Origin: Planctomycetota bacterium
GTDB lineage: Bacteria; Planctomycetota; Planctomycetia; Pirellulales; Thermoguttaceae
Length of the DNA: 12,055 nucleotides
Reading direction: 5' to 3'
Assembly: GCA_021784975.1 (NCBI GenBank)
Contig: JAJYGU010000505.1
Coordinates: 1 to 12,055 of the forward strand
Positions within the stretch are counted from its first letter, which is position 1. Each line of letters opens with the position of its first letter. Below the pieces are notes generated by a model. That model saw only the letters and a list, made by a program, of their open reading frames with translations. It was not told where the DNA came from and did not search any database. The translations under genes and the position numbers were made by a program. Of the stretch, positions 5,629-12,055 are shown one piece after another.

Positions 5629-6996
5629 ATGCGAACCAACGTGGTACGGTGGGTGGTGGTTAGCTTGGGGGTGCTTGGGTTGTCCGGCTGTTACAGCGAT
5701 GGCAAATGGACCTTGCCCGGCCTTACCAAGTCATCCCCGTTTCAGACTAGTCCGGATGCGGCCACACCGGGCCCGGTGGGGTCACCGACTAAGCCCGCCG
5801 GAATCGCTGCCAGTGCGCCAGCCTCCTGCTCGCCGAACAACAATTTGCTGACTCCGCCGACGGTCACCTACCCGGCCGCGCCACCGCGCTATGCCTCTGC
5901 GAGCGGCACCGCAACTGCGCCACAATACGGGTACCCATTGACGTCGCCTGGCGAAAGCGCACCCGTCGGCCAAGGCTATCCGCCAACCTACACCCCGAGT
6001 GCGGCCGGAATTCCTGGCGTTGGAAGCTACAATCCCGCACCCGGCTATCCGTCAGGCAGCCCGGCCCTTTCTGCCAGCACCTATCCAGGGACGGCCCCCT
6101 ACGGCTCGACGCCTCCCTACGGCGGCAGCGCAAGCGGCCCGCCGAGCTACGGCGCGCAGTCCAGTCTGCCCTCGGCGAGCAGGCCGTATTCCGCCGGAGT
6201 GGCCTCGCCCTATCCGACTACCACCGCCCCCTATCCGTCACCGGTAACGGCAGTCTATCCATCTACTGGCGCGAGCGTATCACCACCCAATTATTCAGGT
6301 GGGGCAACGTCGCCCTCCACGTCGATGGTCCCACCGAGCAATTACCCGGCGACTACCGCGAGCAATCTCACCAATCCCATCCGCCCAGCGACCCCGTATC
6401 CCAGCAGTCCGTCCAGCTACCCTGGCAGCCAGACCATCTATCCCAGCACCCAAGCCAGCTCTCTCAGCGGACAAACTGGTTATCCTGGCAGCCAAAGTGG
6501 CGGAACTGGCCTGGGAGCAGGCACCACCACGCTGGATCGCTACAGTGCGGCGGCAGCCGGCCGGGGTGTGGGCGGACCCACCGGCATCCTTGCTGATCGC
6601 GGTAGCAGCGGACCGGATCGCGGGACGACATGGCCTTCGTCCCATGGCGGCACGGTTGGCACCCAGGTCCCCGCCGGCCCTTCCAGCGGCAGCTTGCCTC
6701 CCCTTGGTAACCCATACAACTTGCCGGAGGCGACGCCAGCGAGTCCGGGCAGTAGCCCTTATCCGTCCTCAGCTCCCGCCAGTTCGTTGTCGGCCGGCGG
6801 CATTCCCGGCGCTTCGCCGAGTACTTCGCCTGCCAATTCGGTCAATGGAACGCTCGCGACGCCCGGGTACCGGCCTGGCGGAACCAGTGACTATGTACCG
6901 CCGGGAGGGGCGACGCCGCCCGCGGCCGCGTCACCGAGTTCCGCCACCACAGTCGGCACCAATTCCTCAAGTTACGTCCCGCCACCCAACATCTAG
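5629..6996 (+). CDS. Pro/Ser/Gly/Tyr-rich low-complexity lipoprotein
   Basis: 455 aa from the ATG at 5629. The start MRTNVVRWVVVSLGVLGLSGC is a classic lipoprotein signal peptide with lipobox LSGC, so Cys21 should be lipidated after cleavage by signal peptidase II and the protein anchored in a membrane. The rest has no recognisable fold. It is made of Pro, Ser, Gly, Thr, Ala and Tyr, with dozens of irregular YPS, YPG, PPYG and SPSS motifs, almost no charged residues and hardly any hydrophobic core. Such composition fits a disordered envelope or surface spacer. The TTG start at 5560 would bury the signal peptide and is less likely. A sigma70-like promoter and long leader precede it. The permease gene starts 82 bp downstream on the same strand, but a functional link is unproven. 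Its homologues will be hard to find by alignment because of the low complexity. Confidence 0.8.
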   Translation: MRTNVVRWVVVSLGVLGLSGCYSDGKWTLPGLTKSSPFQTSPDAATPGPVGSPTKPAGIAASAPASCSPNNNLLTPPTVTYPAAPPRYASASGTATAPQYGYPLTSPGESAPVGQGYPPTYTPSAAGIPGVGSYNPAPGYPSGSPALSASTYPGTAPYGSTPPYGGSASGPPSYGAQSSLPSASRPYSAGVASPYPTTTAPYPSPVTAVYPSTGASVSPPNYSGGATSPSTSMVPPSNYPATTASNLTNPIRPATPYPSSPSSYPGSQTIYPSTQASSLSGQTGYPGSQSGGTGLGAGTTTLDRYSAAAAGRGVGGPTGILADRGSSGPDRGTTWPSSHGGTVGTQVPAGPSSGSLPPLGNPYNLPEATPASPGSSPYPSSAPASSLSAGGIPGASPSTSPANSVNGTLATPGYRPGGTSDYVPPGGATPPAAASPSSATTVGTNSSSYVPPPNI

Positions 6997-7078
6997 CGTG
7001 GTGTCTCGCAAAAGGCGTAACCTCTGATATGATGGAAGACAGGTCGTTCACGGTCCTGTTCTCCTGGGGGGTGCGGAG

Positions 7079-8866
7079 TTGTTCCTTGGTCCGCTGTTCC
7101 ACCGCGAGGCCTCGCTCGCCCCAAGGCGAGCAAAGACCTATATCGCTCGGGTAGCGTACTCGATTGCGCTGTTGGTCCTGATGAGCACGGTCTGGCTGGT
7201 GCTGACCGGGACGCAATTAGTGCGCGACATCGGCGATCTGGCCCGCTTTGGGGCGATGTTGTTCCAGATTCTCGCCCCGGTGCAGTTGGCCTTGGGCTGC
7301 TTTTTTGCCGCCCTCTTGGCAGCCAGCGCGGTAGCTCACGAAAAGGATCGACGAACCCTGATCCTGCTGCTGCTTACGAGGCTTTCCAATTGCGAACTGG
7401 TTTTGGGCAAGCTGGCGGCCAGTTTGCTGGGTGTGCTCATGATGTTGGCCACCGCCTGGCCGGTATTTTTTTTGGCTGCCCTGTTGGGCGGCGTGTCGGC
7501 CGCCCAGATCGCCCGAGTATTCGCCGTCACCTTGCTTAGCGTGCTGGCTTGCGGCAGCCTCGGTTCGGTGCTTGCTTTGTGGCGGGAGAAGACCTTTCAG
7601 GCAGTGGCCATGACGGTGCTGGCGATGGTCTTGTGGCTGGCCATTTGGGAAATCGTGGCCGCTGGCGCGCTGGGTGAGCGGATCGGGCCGTTGCCGGCTC
7701 AATCGCTGGCCGCGGCTTTTAGCCCGTGGCAGGCCATCCTCGAAGCCACCAAGCCTTATGTCTCGGCTGAGCCGGGGTTTGGGGTGCTGGGCTCGTCGGT
7801 CCACGCCTTCCTCTGCGTGGCCGGCTTGATCACGCTGCTATTGAACGGCATCGCGGTGCTGATGGTTCGGGTATGGAACCCGTCGCGCGAGGCGGTCTTG
7901 GTGCGCCCGGAAGATGAGAGGCCAGAAGCCCCTGCGAATGCCCCTTCCCGCCAACGCGCCGACGACCTGCAGGCGGGATCGGCCAACCAGCCGCGGACGC
8001 GGCGAGTTTGGGACAATCCGATTATCTGGAGGGAAATCCGCACCTGGGCCTACGGCCGGAAAATGCTGGTGGTTCGGCTGGCGTACCTGGCGCTATTTGC
8101 GCTGGCGGCCGGCGGCCTGTACTGGATGGTTCGCGACCGACAGATCGGCCAGCCCTGGCACGCTTTTTTTGCCTTGGCCCCGTTGCTCTTATTGAGCCTG
8201 GTGTTGGTCAACGCCCAAGCAGTCACCTCGTTGACCAGCGAGCGCGACGCCCGCGCCCTGGACTTGCTGCTGGTCACCGATCTGACGGCCAAGGAGATCG
8301 TCTACGGCAAGCTGGGCGGGGTGTTTTACAACACCAAGGAAATGGTGGCCCTGCCCCTGGCGCTCTGCCTCGGCTTGTGGCTGGGGGGCGCGTTGAGTCT
8401 GGAAAACCTGATCTACCTGGTGGGCGGCCTGACCGTGCTATATGCATTTGTGGCGGTCCTGGGACTTCACGCCGGGATGATTTACGCCAACTCCGGGGTT
8501 GCCGTGGCGGCCAGTCTGGGGACAGTCTTCTTCCTGTTTGTCGGGGTGGCGGTGTGCATGCGGATCATGATGGCCTTCAACGGCTCGTTCCAGGCGCAGT
8601 TTCTGCCGTTCTTCGCCTTCATGGTGCTCGGCGGCGTCGCCCTCTACGTGGTGCTCGGGGCGCGCAACCCCTCGCCAGCCATCGGCTTGGCGTCATTCCT
8701 CTGCCCCTTGGCGACCTTTTACGCCATCACCAGCTTTCTGCTGGACGCCACTCTGGGCGTGTTTCTGGTCGTCAGCATCGTCTACGGCTTCATGACGGCG
8801 GCCATGCTAGTTCCGGCCATCTGCGAATTCGACGTGGCCACCGGGCGAACGACACTGGAGGAATAA
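7079..8866 (+). CDS. ABC-2-type transporter permease made of two similar halves
   Basis: 595 aa with about a dozen hydrophobic helices. Each half begins with a short cytoplasmic motif, GPLFHREASLAPRR (4-17) and NPIIWREIRTWAYGRK (313-328). After two helices each half repeats the block E-[KR]-D-x-R-[TA]-L-x-L-L-L-x-T-x-L-[ST]-x-x-E-[LI]-V-x-G-K-L, at 88-112 and again at 388-412, exactly 300 residues later. A hydrophilic linker (268-312) joins the halves. Permeases of this class work with a separate ATPase to export a substrate or move a lipoprotein or lipid, and none is encoded in this window, so the substrate is unknown. The start is TTG (7079). The frame is closed by a TGA at 7025-7027, and the only other upstream option is CTG at 7064. 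The conserved MFLGPLF opening supports TTG. It lies 82 bp after the lipoprotein gene. Confidence 0.8.
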   Translation: MFLGPLFHREASLAPRRAKTYIARVAYSIALLVLMSTVWLVLTGTQLVRDIGDLARFGAMLFQILAPVQLALGCFFAALLAASAVAHEKDRRTLILLLLTRLSNCELVLGKLAASLLGVLMMLATAWPVFFLAALLGGVSAAQIARVFAVTLLSVLACGSLGSVLALWREKTFQAVAMTVLAMVLWLAIWEIVAAGALGERIGPLPAQSLAAAFSPWQAILEATKPYVSAEPGFGVLGSSVHAFLCVAGLITLLLNGIAVLMVRVWNPSREAVLVRPEDERPEAPANAPSRQRADDLQAGSANQPRTRRVWDNPIIWREIRTWAYGRKMLVVRLAYLALFALAAGGLYWMVRDRQIGQPWHAFFALAPLLLLSLVLVNAQAVTSLTSERDARALDLLLVTDLTAKEIVYGKLGGVFYNTKEMVALPLALCLGLWLGGALSLENLIYLVGGLTVLYAFVAVLGLHAGMIYANSGVAVAASLGTVFFLFVGVAVCMRIMMAFNGSFQAQFLPFFAFMVLGGVALYVVLGARNPSPAIGLASFLCPLATFYAITSFLLDATLGVFLVVSIVYGFMTAAMLVPAICEFDVATGRTTLEE

Positions 8867-8877
8867 TCCCGCTCTGG

Positions 8878-8960
8878 AGCGCGGGCGTCTCGCCCGCGCT
8901 TGGAAAAGCGGGCGCCCCGCCCGCCATAGGAACTGCCGGCGAGATGCCTGCGCTCCGTCA
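8878..8960 (+). repeat. Cluster of three GC-rich palindromic repeat units (REP-like)
   Basis: AGCGCGGGCG and CGCCCGCGCT (8878-8900) form a perfect 10-bp stem with a TCT loop. GCGGGCG and CGCCCGC (8908-8924) form a perfect 7-bp stem with a CCC loop. A third, degenerate unit follows (GCCGGCGAGATGCCTGCGCT, 8935-8954). Read as protein, the region gives the periodic phrases AGVSPAL, AGAPPAI and AGEMPAL, the known spurious translation of a dispersed palindromic repeat in several bacterial phyla. The cluster starts 11 bp after the permease stop and could also act as a 3' mRNA stabiliser or weak terminator, but no T-tract follows. Confidence 0.65.
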
Positions 8961-8993
8961 GGAAAGTCCGCGAACCTGGCGCGAGATGAGGTC

Positions 8994-9230
8994 TCAGTCA
9001 CGGTGATAGCCCAGCGACCGCACCACCGCCAGCGTCTCTTCAAAGGTGATAAAGCGGCGGCGGTGCTGCAGCTTGTATTGGTCGATGGCGCGGGCAAGCT
9101 CGGCGGCCTCGGGCGACAATTCGGCGTGTGAGTTGGCGAACTGGCGGCGCTCGCAGGCTGGCACGGGCGCGAGCGGAGTGGTACCGCGACGATCAAGGAA
9201 ATCGGCGGGGGAGGATACAGTTTGGGACAT
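8994..9230 (-). CDS. 78-aa small conserved-looking protein of unknown function
   Basis: The N-terminal half (MSQTVSSPADFLDRRGTTPL) looks flexible. From about residue 37 it becomes a compact helical block, ELSPEAAELARAIDQYKLQ, followed by HRRRFITFEETLAVVRSLGYHR at the end. I recognise this C-terminal pattern from small uncharacterised planctomycete proteins but know of no function. The basic HRRR patch and the helix-turn-helix-sized core would suit a nucleic-acid or protein adaptor, but that is speculation. The ATG at 9230-9228 is chosen because a perfect AGGAGG lies 9 nt upstream. The frame stays open further upstream to 9425 but that part reads as non-coding. It lies 188 bp after the TPR lipoprotein on the same strand, and its own leader contains two inverted repeats. 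Confidence 0.75.
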   Translation of the reverse strand: MSQTVSSPADFLDRRGTTPLAPVPACERRQFANSHAELSPEAAELARAIDQYKLQHRRRFITFEETLAVVRSLGYHRD

Positions 9231-9239
9231 TCCTACATA

Positions 9240-9245
9240 CCTCCT
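9240..9245 (-). promoter_or_regulatory. Perfect Shine-Dalgarno AGGAGG of the 78-aa gene
   Basis: AGGAGG lies 9 nt before the ATG at 9230. It is the only full-consensus Shine-Dalgarno I see in the window. It fixes the start of the small gene and predicts efficient translation. Confidence 0.75.
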
Positions 9246-9268
9246 GAAGACGGGGGAAGGGACCGGCT

Positions 9269-9356
9269 GAAGGACCCACTGTCCTTCCGACAACCCTAGC
9301 TTGCAAACTGCCGCCGTGGCGGCGATGTCGATGAAGCGACCGGTGTTAACCACCGG
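9269..9356. repeat. Two inverted repeats in the leader of the 78-aa gene
   Basis: GAAGGAC (9269-9275) and GTCCTTC (9281-9287) form a perfect 7-bp stem with a 5-nt loop, 24 bp upstream of the AGGAGG. CCGGTG (9340-9345) and CACCGG (9351-9356) flank TTAAC as a symmetric 17-bp site. The first could be an mRNA leader hairpin and the second looks like a possible operator. No -35/-10 pair is convincing. Confidence 0.35.
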
Positions 9357-9401
9357 AGCGATTACTCTCATCGCATCGGATAAATGGCTTGAATCGCCGC
9401 G

Positions 9402-9418
9402 GGGTGCATCGCACACCC
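9402..9418 (-). terminator. Weak hairpin directly after the TPR lipoprotein stop
   Basis: On the minus strand GGGTG, TGCGATG and CACCC follow the TAA immediately, giving a 5-bp GC-rich stem that a T-G wobble may extend. No run of T follows, so it is at best a weak or Rho-type terminator or a 3' end stabiliser. Confidence 0.2.
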
Positions 9419-10315
9419 TTACCACCGCTGAATTGGGGTGGGACGGTCCGCCAGTTCAATTCGGTTCAGCAACTGGCGGCTGGGTGGGTATTGCGGCTGG
9501 ATCGCCAGGGCCTGTTGGGCGGCGGTGGCCGCTGCGGCCGCATGTCCGGCCGCCAATTCCGCCTCACCCAGATCGCAAAATACTGCGGGTGTAGGTTGTT
9601 TGCGGGCGGCCGCCGCAAAGCAGTCGACGGCTTCCTCATAGCGACCCAGGGCCGAGTAGGTCTGCCCCAACAGAACCAGCGCCGGGGATGGCTCTTCACC
9701 TGGCGAGTAGGTATCGGCCAGGGTTTGCAAGACTTGTAGCGAGCGCTCCGGCTGCCGCAACTGAAAATGGATTTCGGCAACGGCCATGAGAGTTTGGTGG
9801 TCCTTGGGGGCAAAGTGCAGCGCCTGTAGATAATCGGCCAGCGCATCTTGGAGACGGCCGACGGCCTGCAGGGCTCCGCCGCGAACCGCCCATGCACTGG
9901 CCAAGTGCGGATCCAGGCCAAGGGCTCGTTCGGCGTCTTGCCGGGCGGCTTCAATTTTGCCTTCGGTAAGCAGCATCTCTGCCAGCCGCGCCCAGAGGGT
10001 GGCATCCTCGCCGGCCAACTGACAGGCCTGCTCCATTTCCGCCACCGCCTCTTTTCGGGCGCTGCGCAGCCAGAGGGATTCGGCGTAACGCTGTCGCGCC
10101 TCCGGGTCGACCGGACAGGCATTGACGGCCTGAGATAACAGCGTTTCCGCCTTCGGCTGGTCACCCCGGTCCAAGGCGGCCACTCCCTGTTGCGAAAGCC
10201 GCCGGCTGTTGGCCACCGACGTCGGTACCGGCCCATCGCGGAACGGCAGTCGGCACCCCACTGCTGGCAGTAAGAGCAGCAGGACGCCCAAGGTGCGCAA
10301 GTCGCCGTTTCGCAT
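9419..10315 (-). CDS. TPR-repeat lipoprotein with seven tetratricopeptide repeats
   Basis: 298 aa from the ATG at 10315. MRNGDLRTLGVLLLLLPAVGC is a signal peptide with lipobox AVGC, so Cys21 is the likely lipidated residue and the repeats lie outside the cytoplasmic membrane. Seven TPR units of about 34 residues fill the rest, near 37-70, 71-104, 105-138, 139-172, 173-208, 209-242 and 243-276. They show the typical small/large residue pattern (for example ASAWAVRGGALQAVGRLQDALADYLQALHFAPKD at 139-172, given here in its key form A-W-G-A-G-A-A-L-P). TPR superhelices are protein-binding scaffolds, and in such lipoproteins they often serve envelope assembly or secretion complexes. The partner is unknown. 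A TTG at 10357 in frame would add 14 residues before the signal peptide and is less likely. No Shine-Dalgarno is visible. Confidence 0.85.
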   Translation of the reverse strand: MRNGDLRTLGVLLLLLPAVGCRLPFRDGPVPTSVANSRRLSQQGVAALDRGDQPKAETLLSQAVNACPVDPEARQRYAESLWLRSARKEAVAEMEQACQLAGEDATLWARLAEMLLTEGKIEAARQDAERALGLDPHLASAWAVRGGALQAVGRLQDALADYLQALHFAPKDHQTLMAVAEIHFQLRQPERSLQVLQTLADTYSPGEEPSPALVLLGQTYSALGRYEEAVDCFAAAARKQPTPAVFCDLGEAELAAGHAAAAATAAQQALAIQPQYPPSRQLLNRIELADRPTPIQRW

Positions 10316-10453
10316 GGTCGAGCTGGGACCGTTTGCCGACGGTGCTACGGAAGCCAACCTGTCACCCTAACAAAATCCCGCTTGCGCCGCCATGTCGATT
10401 TCCATTTGGGGGGGGACGGGTTGACACGCAACCTGCGAAGCGGCGGTGGGGGC

Positions 10454-10465
10454 GTGCGGCCGCAC
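10454..10465. repeat. 12-bp perfect palindrome GTGCGGCCGCAC
   Basis: It lies 7 bp beyond the hydrolase stop, in the 156-bp gap before the TPR lipoprotein. It could be a protein-binding site or part of a 3'-end structure. A run of eight G around 10409-10416 is the other notable feature of this gap. I find no clear promoter for the TPR gene here. Confidence 0.3.
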
Positions 10466-10471
10466 CAGCTT

Positions 10472-11536
10472 TCAGCGGTCGGAAGGCTGCCGGCCAATTT
10501 TCTTTTCCAGAGTGGCCGTGCCGCCGAGCAAGCCGCCCAGGCCGCCATCCGACAGCCAGCGTTTGGCGTCCGTGTCACCCTTGAGATAGGCATCCCAAAA
10601 GGCGGTCGAGCTTTGGGCGATCAACTGCTGGAACACGCCGTCGGCCCAACCGTTTCGCCGCGGGAAGGGGTGGCCCGAGTAAGTTCGATGGTCGGCCCCT
10701 CGAAGGACGATCAGATATTCGTCCGGGCCCTGCGTGTAGTCGAAGGGCAGACGCCGCTGGCTCGCCTGGGTGGTCGCCACAATGCTATTGTCCGCCGTGC
10801 CGGTAATGTGCAGGCAAGGGACGTGGATGTCGGCGTAGGCCACCCTCAACGGCACCTGCCCCAGCGGGACCGGCGGACTCATCGCCACCACTGCCTTCAC
10901 CCGCGGGTCAACGATCATAATATCGCCGGGCAGGACTTGTCCCGCCAAGGCCAGCACCGTTTGGGCGCCGAAGTCATGTCCGCTGGCCCCGATCCGCTCC
11001 AGATCCAGCCGATCTCCCAAGGGATCGGCGTTGCGTTTCATTTGTCCGAGCCGGTTGATTGCAAAGATCACGTCGCGCGGCCGGTCGCGGATGTTTTCGG
11101 GATTGTCGAAGGCCATTCGCAGATGATTCTTCTGCTTCTTGGGTCGCACCGCTCCCTGCCGTGCTGCCTCATCGCTTCCCTTGTGCTGCAAGAACACCGC
11201 TACGTAGCCACAACTCGCCCAAAAGCGGCCCAAATAGGCGCAGTCGTCACGGGAGCGGCCCAGACCGGTGGAAAAGAGAACCACCGGACAGCGAAGATCG
11301 CTTGACGGGTAGTAGATCAGCGCCGGCAGCGGTCGGTTTCTAGCCGGATCGTACCAGGTGAGCTCGCGCACCAGCGCCGTATAACGCGGCACGGGGCCCG
11401 CATAGTGGGTGGGAGATATGATTCCCGCACGCGACTGCGACGCGGCCGGCACACTGCGGCTCTCGGCCGCCCACAAGGGTGCGGCGGTCGCAATCGAAAG
11501 CACCGTGAGCAGAATGGTTGCGAAGCGTATTTCCAT
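10472..11536 (-). CDS. Secreted alpha/beta-hydrolase, dienelactone hydrolase/PAF-acetylhydrolase-like, with Asp at the nucleophile elbow
   Basis: 354 aa from the ATG at 11536. MEIRFATILLTVLSIATAAPLWA is a signal peptide with a likely cut after Ala23, so the enzyme is exported. The core follows predicted dienelactone hydrolases: LPALIYYPSS, a strand and oxyanion loop FSTGLGRSRDD (88-98), CGYVAVFLQHKGSD, then the elbow ERIGASGHDFGAQTVLALAG with GHDFG at 186-190. Later come HITGTADNS (D249) and LRGADHRTY (H283), fitting the acid and the histidine. The family usually has GHSFG with Ser as nucleophile, whereas here the codon is GAC, giving Asp188. Asp nucleophiles occur in haloalkane dehalogenases and epoxide hydrolases, so the enzyme may have a changed reaction or be inactive. 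The substrate is unknown. GGTGA lies 5 nt before the ATG, and a GTG at 11545 is the alternative start. The TPR lipoprotein follows after 156 bp. Confidence 0.85.
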   Translation of the reverse strand: MEIRFATILLTVLSIATAAPLWAAESRSVPAASQSRAGIISPTHYAGPVPRYTALVRELTWYDPARNRPLPALIYYPSSDLRCPVVLFSTGLGRSRDDCAYLGRFWASCGYVAVFLQHKGSDEAARQGAVRPKKQKNHLRMAFDNPENIRDRPRDVIFAINRLGQMKRNADPLGDRLDLERIGASGHDFGAQTVLALAGQVLPGDIMIVDPRVKAVVAMSPPVPLGQVPLRVAYADIHVPCLHITGTADNSIVATTQASQRRLPFDYTQGPDEYLIVLRGADHRTYSGHPFPRRNGWADGVFQQLIAQSSTAFWDAYLKGDTDAKRWLSDGGLGGLLGGTATLEKKIGRQPSDR

Positions 11537-11591
11537 GACATTCACCGTTATCCAAACTCATTTCGTCCTGGCGAGACGGGTTCAGCCAACT

Positions 11592-11620
11592 AAAATACGA
11601 CGAGGCGTTACGGCCGGCAA
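11592..11620 (-). promoter_or_regulatory. Possible promoter of the secreted hydrolase gene
   Basis: On the minus strand TTGCCG (11620-11615) and TATTTT (11597-11592) are 17 nt apart, with four of six consensus matches in each. It lies 55 nt upstream of the hydrolase ATG, in the 170-bp gap after the previous gene. This is a modest match only. Confidence 0.35.
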
Positions 11621-11706
11621 TAGCCGCGTAACCCTCACAGCCCATCGGATGCAAGCTGTACCGGTAACTTGAGGTAGCCGGTTGGGACACCGATCGCAAT
11701 CGGTGG

Positions 11707-12055
11707 TCACCAACGGCTTCTAGTCCCCCATAAGACCAACAGGCCCACTGCAACAAGCCAGATGGCAAGTCTATACAGTGGGCCCAATTGACGGGGATTT
11801 CTTCCACGTAGAACTGAGGCGGGATGTACTTGGGCCCGTGCTCCGTTCCGCTACGCTCCTCGCGCGGAGGCAGCAGGCCGGCGAAGACGCCCGTGTAGGA
11901 ATCCGAGGGGAAGAAGAACGTCATGTCGCCGATAAGAAGCACCGCGTTGGCCTCCCGCGTCTTCTGAAAGAAATAGCCATTGTCCCGGACGTGCGGGCCA
12001 TTGGTGGCCAAGGACTGCAATGCCTGAAGGTCATCGAGGCGGATGTCCCTCGGCT
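11707..12055 (-). CDS. 3' end of an unrecognised membrane-anchored protein, apparently frameshifted
   Basis: The gene enters from the right edge, so its start is outside the window. The first frame reads PRDIRLDDLQALQSLATNG, then AVLLIGDMTFFFPSDSY, then PKYIPPQFYVEEIPVNW, with strongly GC-rich third positions, and looks genuinely coding. At about 11780-11785 (GGGCCC) that frame turns into low-quality sequence that would run 200 bp into the hydrolase gene. In the -1 frame the same DNA gives GPLYRLAIWLVAVGLLVLWG, a good transmembrane helix, followed by TRSRW and a TGA at 11709-11707. One extra G at TGGGCCC would join the two as VNWGPLYRLAIW. I infer a real frameshift mutation or a single-base sequencing/assembly loss. 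The beta-strand-like VLLIGDMTFF and the C-terminal anchor vaguely resemble GldG-type ABC-associated proteins. I do not assign a function. Confidence 0.55.

Noticed and set aside
6299..7027. Arg/Pro-rich 242-aa frame overlapping the lipoprotein gene
   Set aside because: It is a frame shadow of the Pro/Ser/Gly-rich repeat sequence. The lipoprotein frame has a signal peptide, lipobox and Shine-Dalgarno.
8867..9006. Protein-like AGVSPAL...AGEMPAL extension downstream of the permease
   Set aside because: The periodic peptide is the translation of palindromic repeat DNA and not a gene.
10382..11305. 307-aa plus-strand frame opposite the hydrolase
   Set aside because: It is antisense to a gene with a clear alpha/beta-hydrolase core and has no domain of its own.
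11340..11770. Continuation of the right-edge open frame through 11340 as one long protein
   Set aside because: It overlaps the start of the hydrolase gene by about 200 bp, its third-position GC drops after about 11780, and its residue composition (many Cys, His, Trp, Ser) looks non-coding. The -1 frame gives a transmembrane helix and a stop instead.
11780..11790. Programmed -1 ribosomal frameshift at GGGCCC
   Set aside because: The 0-frame codons (TGG GCC CAC) do not form an X-XXY-YYZ slippery heptamer, and no stimulatory structure is evident. A mutation or sequence error is simpler.

Overview
The window looks like a piece of a GC-rich bacterial chromosome, most likely from the Planctomycetota (inference). 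Three things point there: an ABC-2 permease opening with GPLFHRE and APRR motifs and built from two similar halves, a polytopic membrane protein with a basic KAERKALKQRL-type tail, and a small protein ending in a HRRRFITFEE...LGYHR block, all styles I associate with that phylum. Starts are a mix of ATG, GTG and TTG, and clear Shine-Dalgarno sequences are the exception. I see no rRNA, tRNA, CRISPR array, integrase or transposase.

Left part, minus strand (1-2765): transcription runs right to left. It goes from a polytopic membrane protein (1605-2765) to a compact module of a 229-aa protein of unknown function (572-1261) and a PIN-domain protein (87-569), then to the first 23 codons of hemC (1-71, cut by the window edge). 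The 229-aa/PIN pair is 2 nt apart, has its own promoter-like sequence and an 8-bp inverted repeat in its leader, and resembles a toxin-antitoxin operon whose upstream partner is unusually large. hemC follows the PIN stop by only 15 nt.

Middle, plus strand (3045-8866): a large composite signalling protein with a degenerate HD-GYP domain, a PAS domain, an intact GGDEF domain with an I-site, and an extra C-terminal domain, then a Pro/Ser/Gly/Tyr-rich lipoprotein behind a sigma70-like promoter and a long leader, then a 595-aa ABC-2-type permease made of two similar halves. No ATPase partner lies in the window. A cluster of GC-rich palindromic repeat units follows the permease.

Right part, minus strand (8994-12055): a 78-aa conserved-looking small protein with a perfect AGGAGG, a seven-TPR lipoprotein, a secreted alpha/beta-hydrolase of the dienelactone-hydrolase/PAF-acetylhydrolase type with Asp in the nucleophile-elbow position, and the 3' end of an unrecognised gene that seems to carry a one-base frameshift just before a C-terminal transmembrane helix.

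I see no complete novel system that can be proven from sequence. The best leads are the oversized partner in the PIN operon, the Ser-to-Asp nucleophile elbow in the secreted hydrolase, and the composite HD-GYP/PAS/GGDEF protein.
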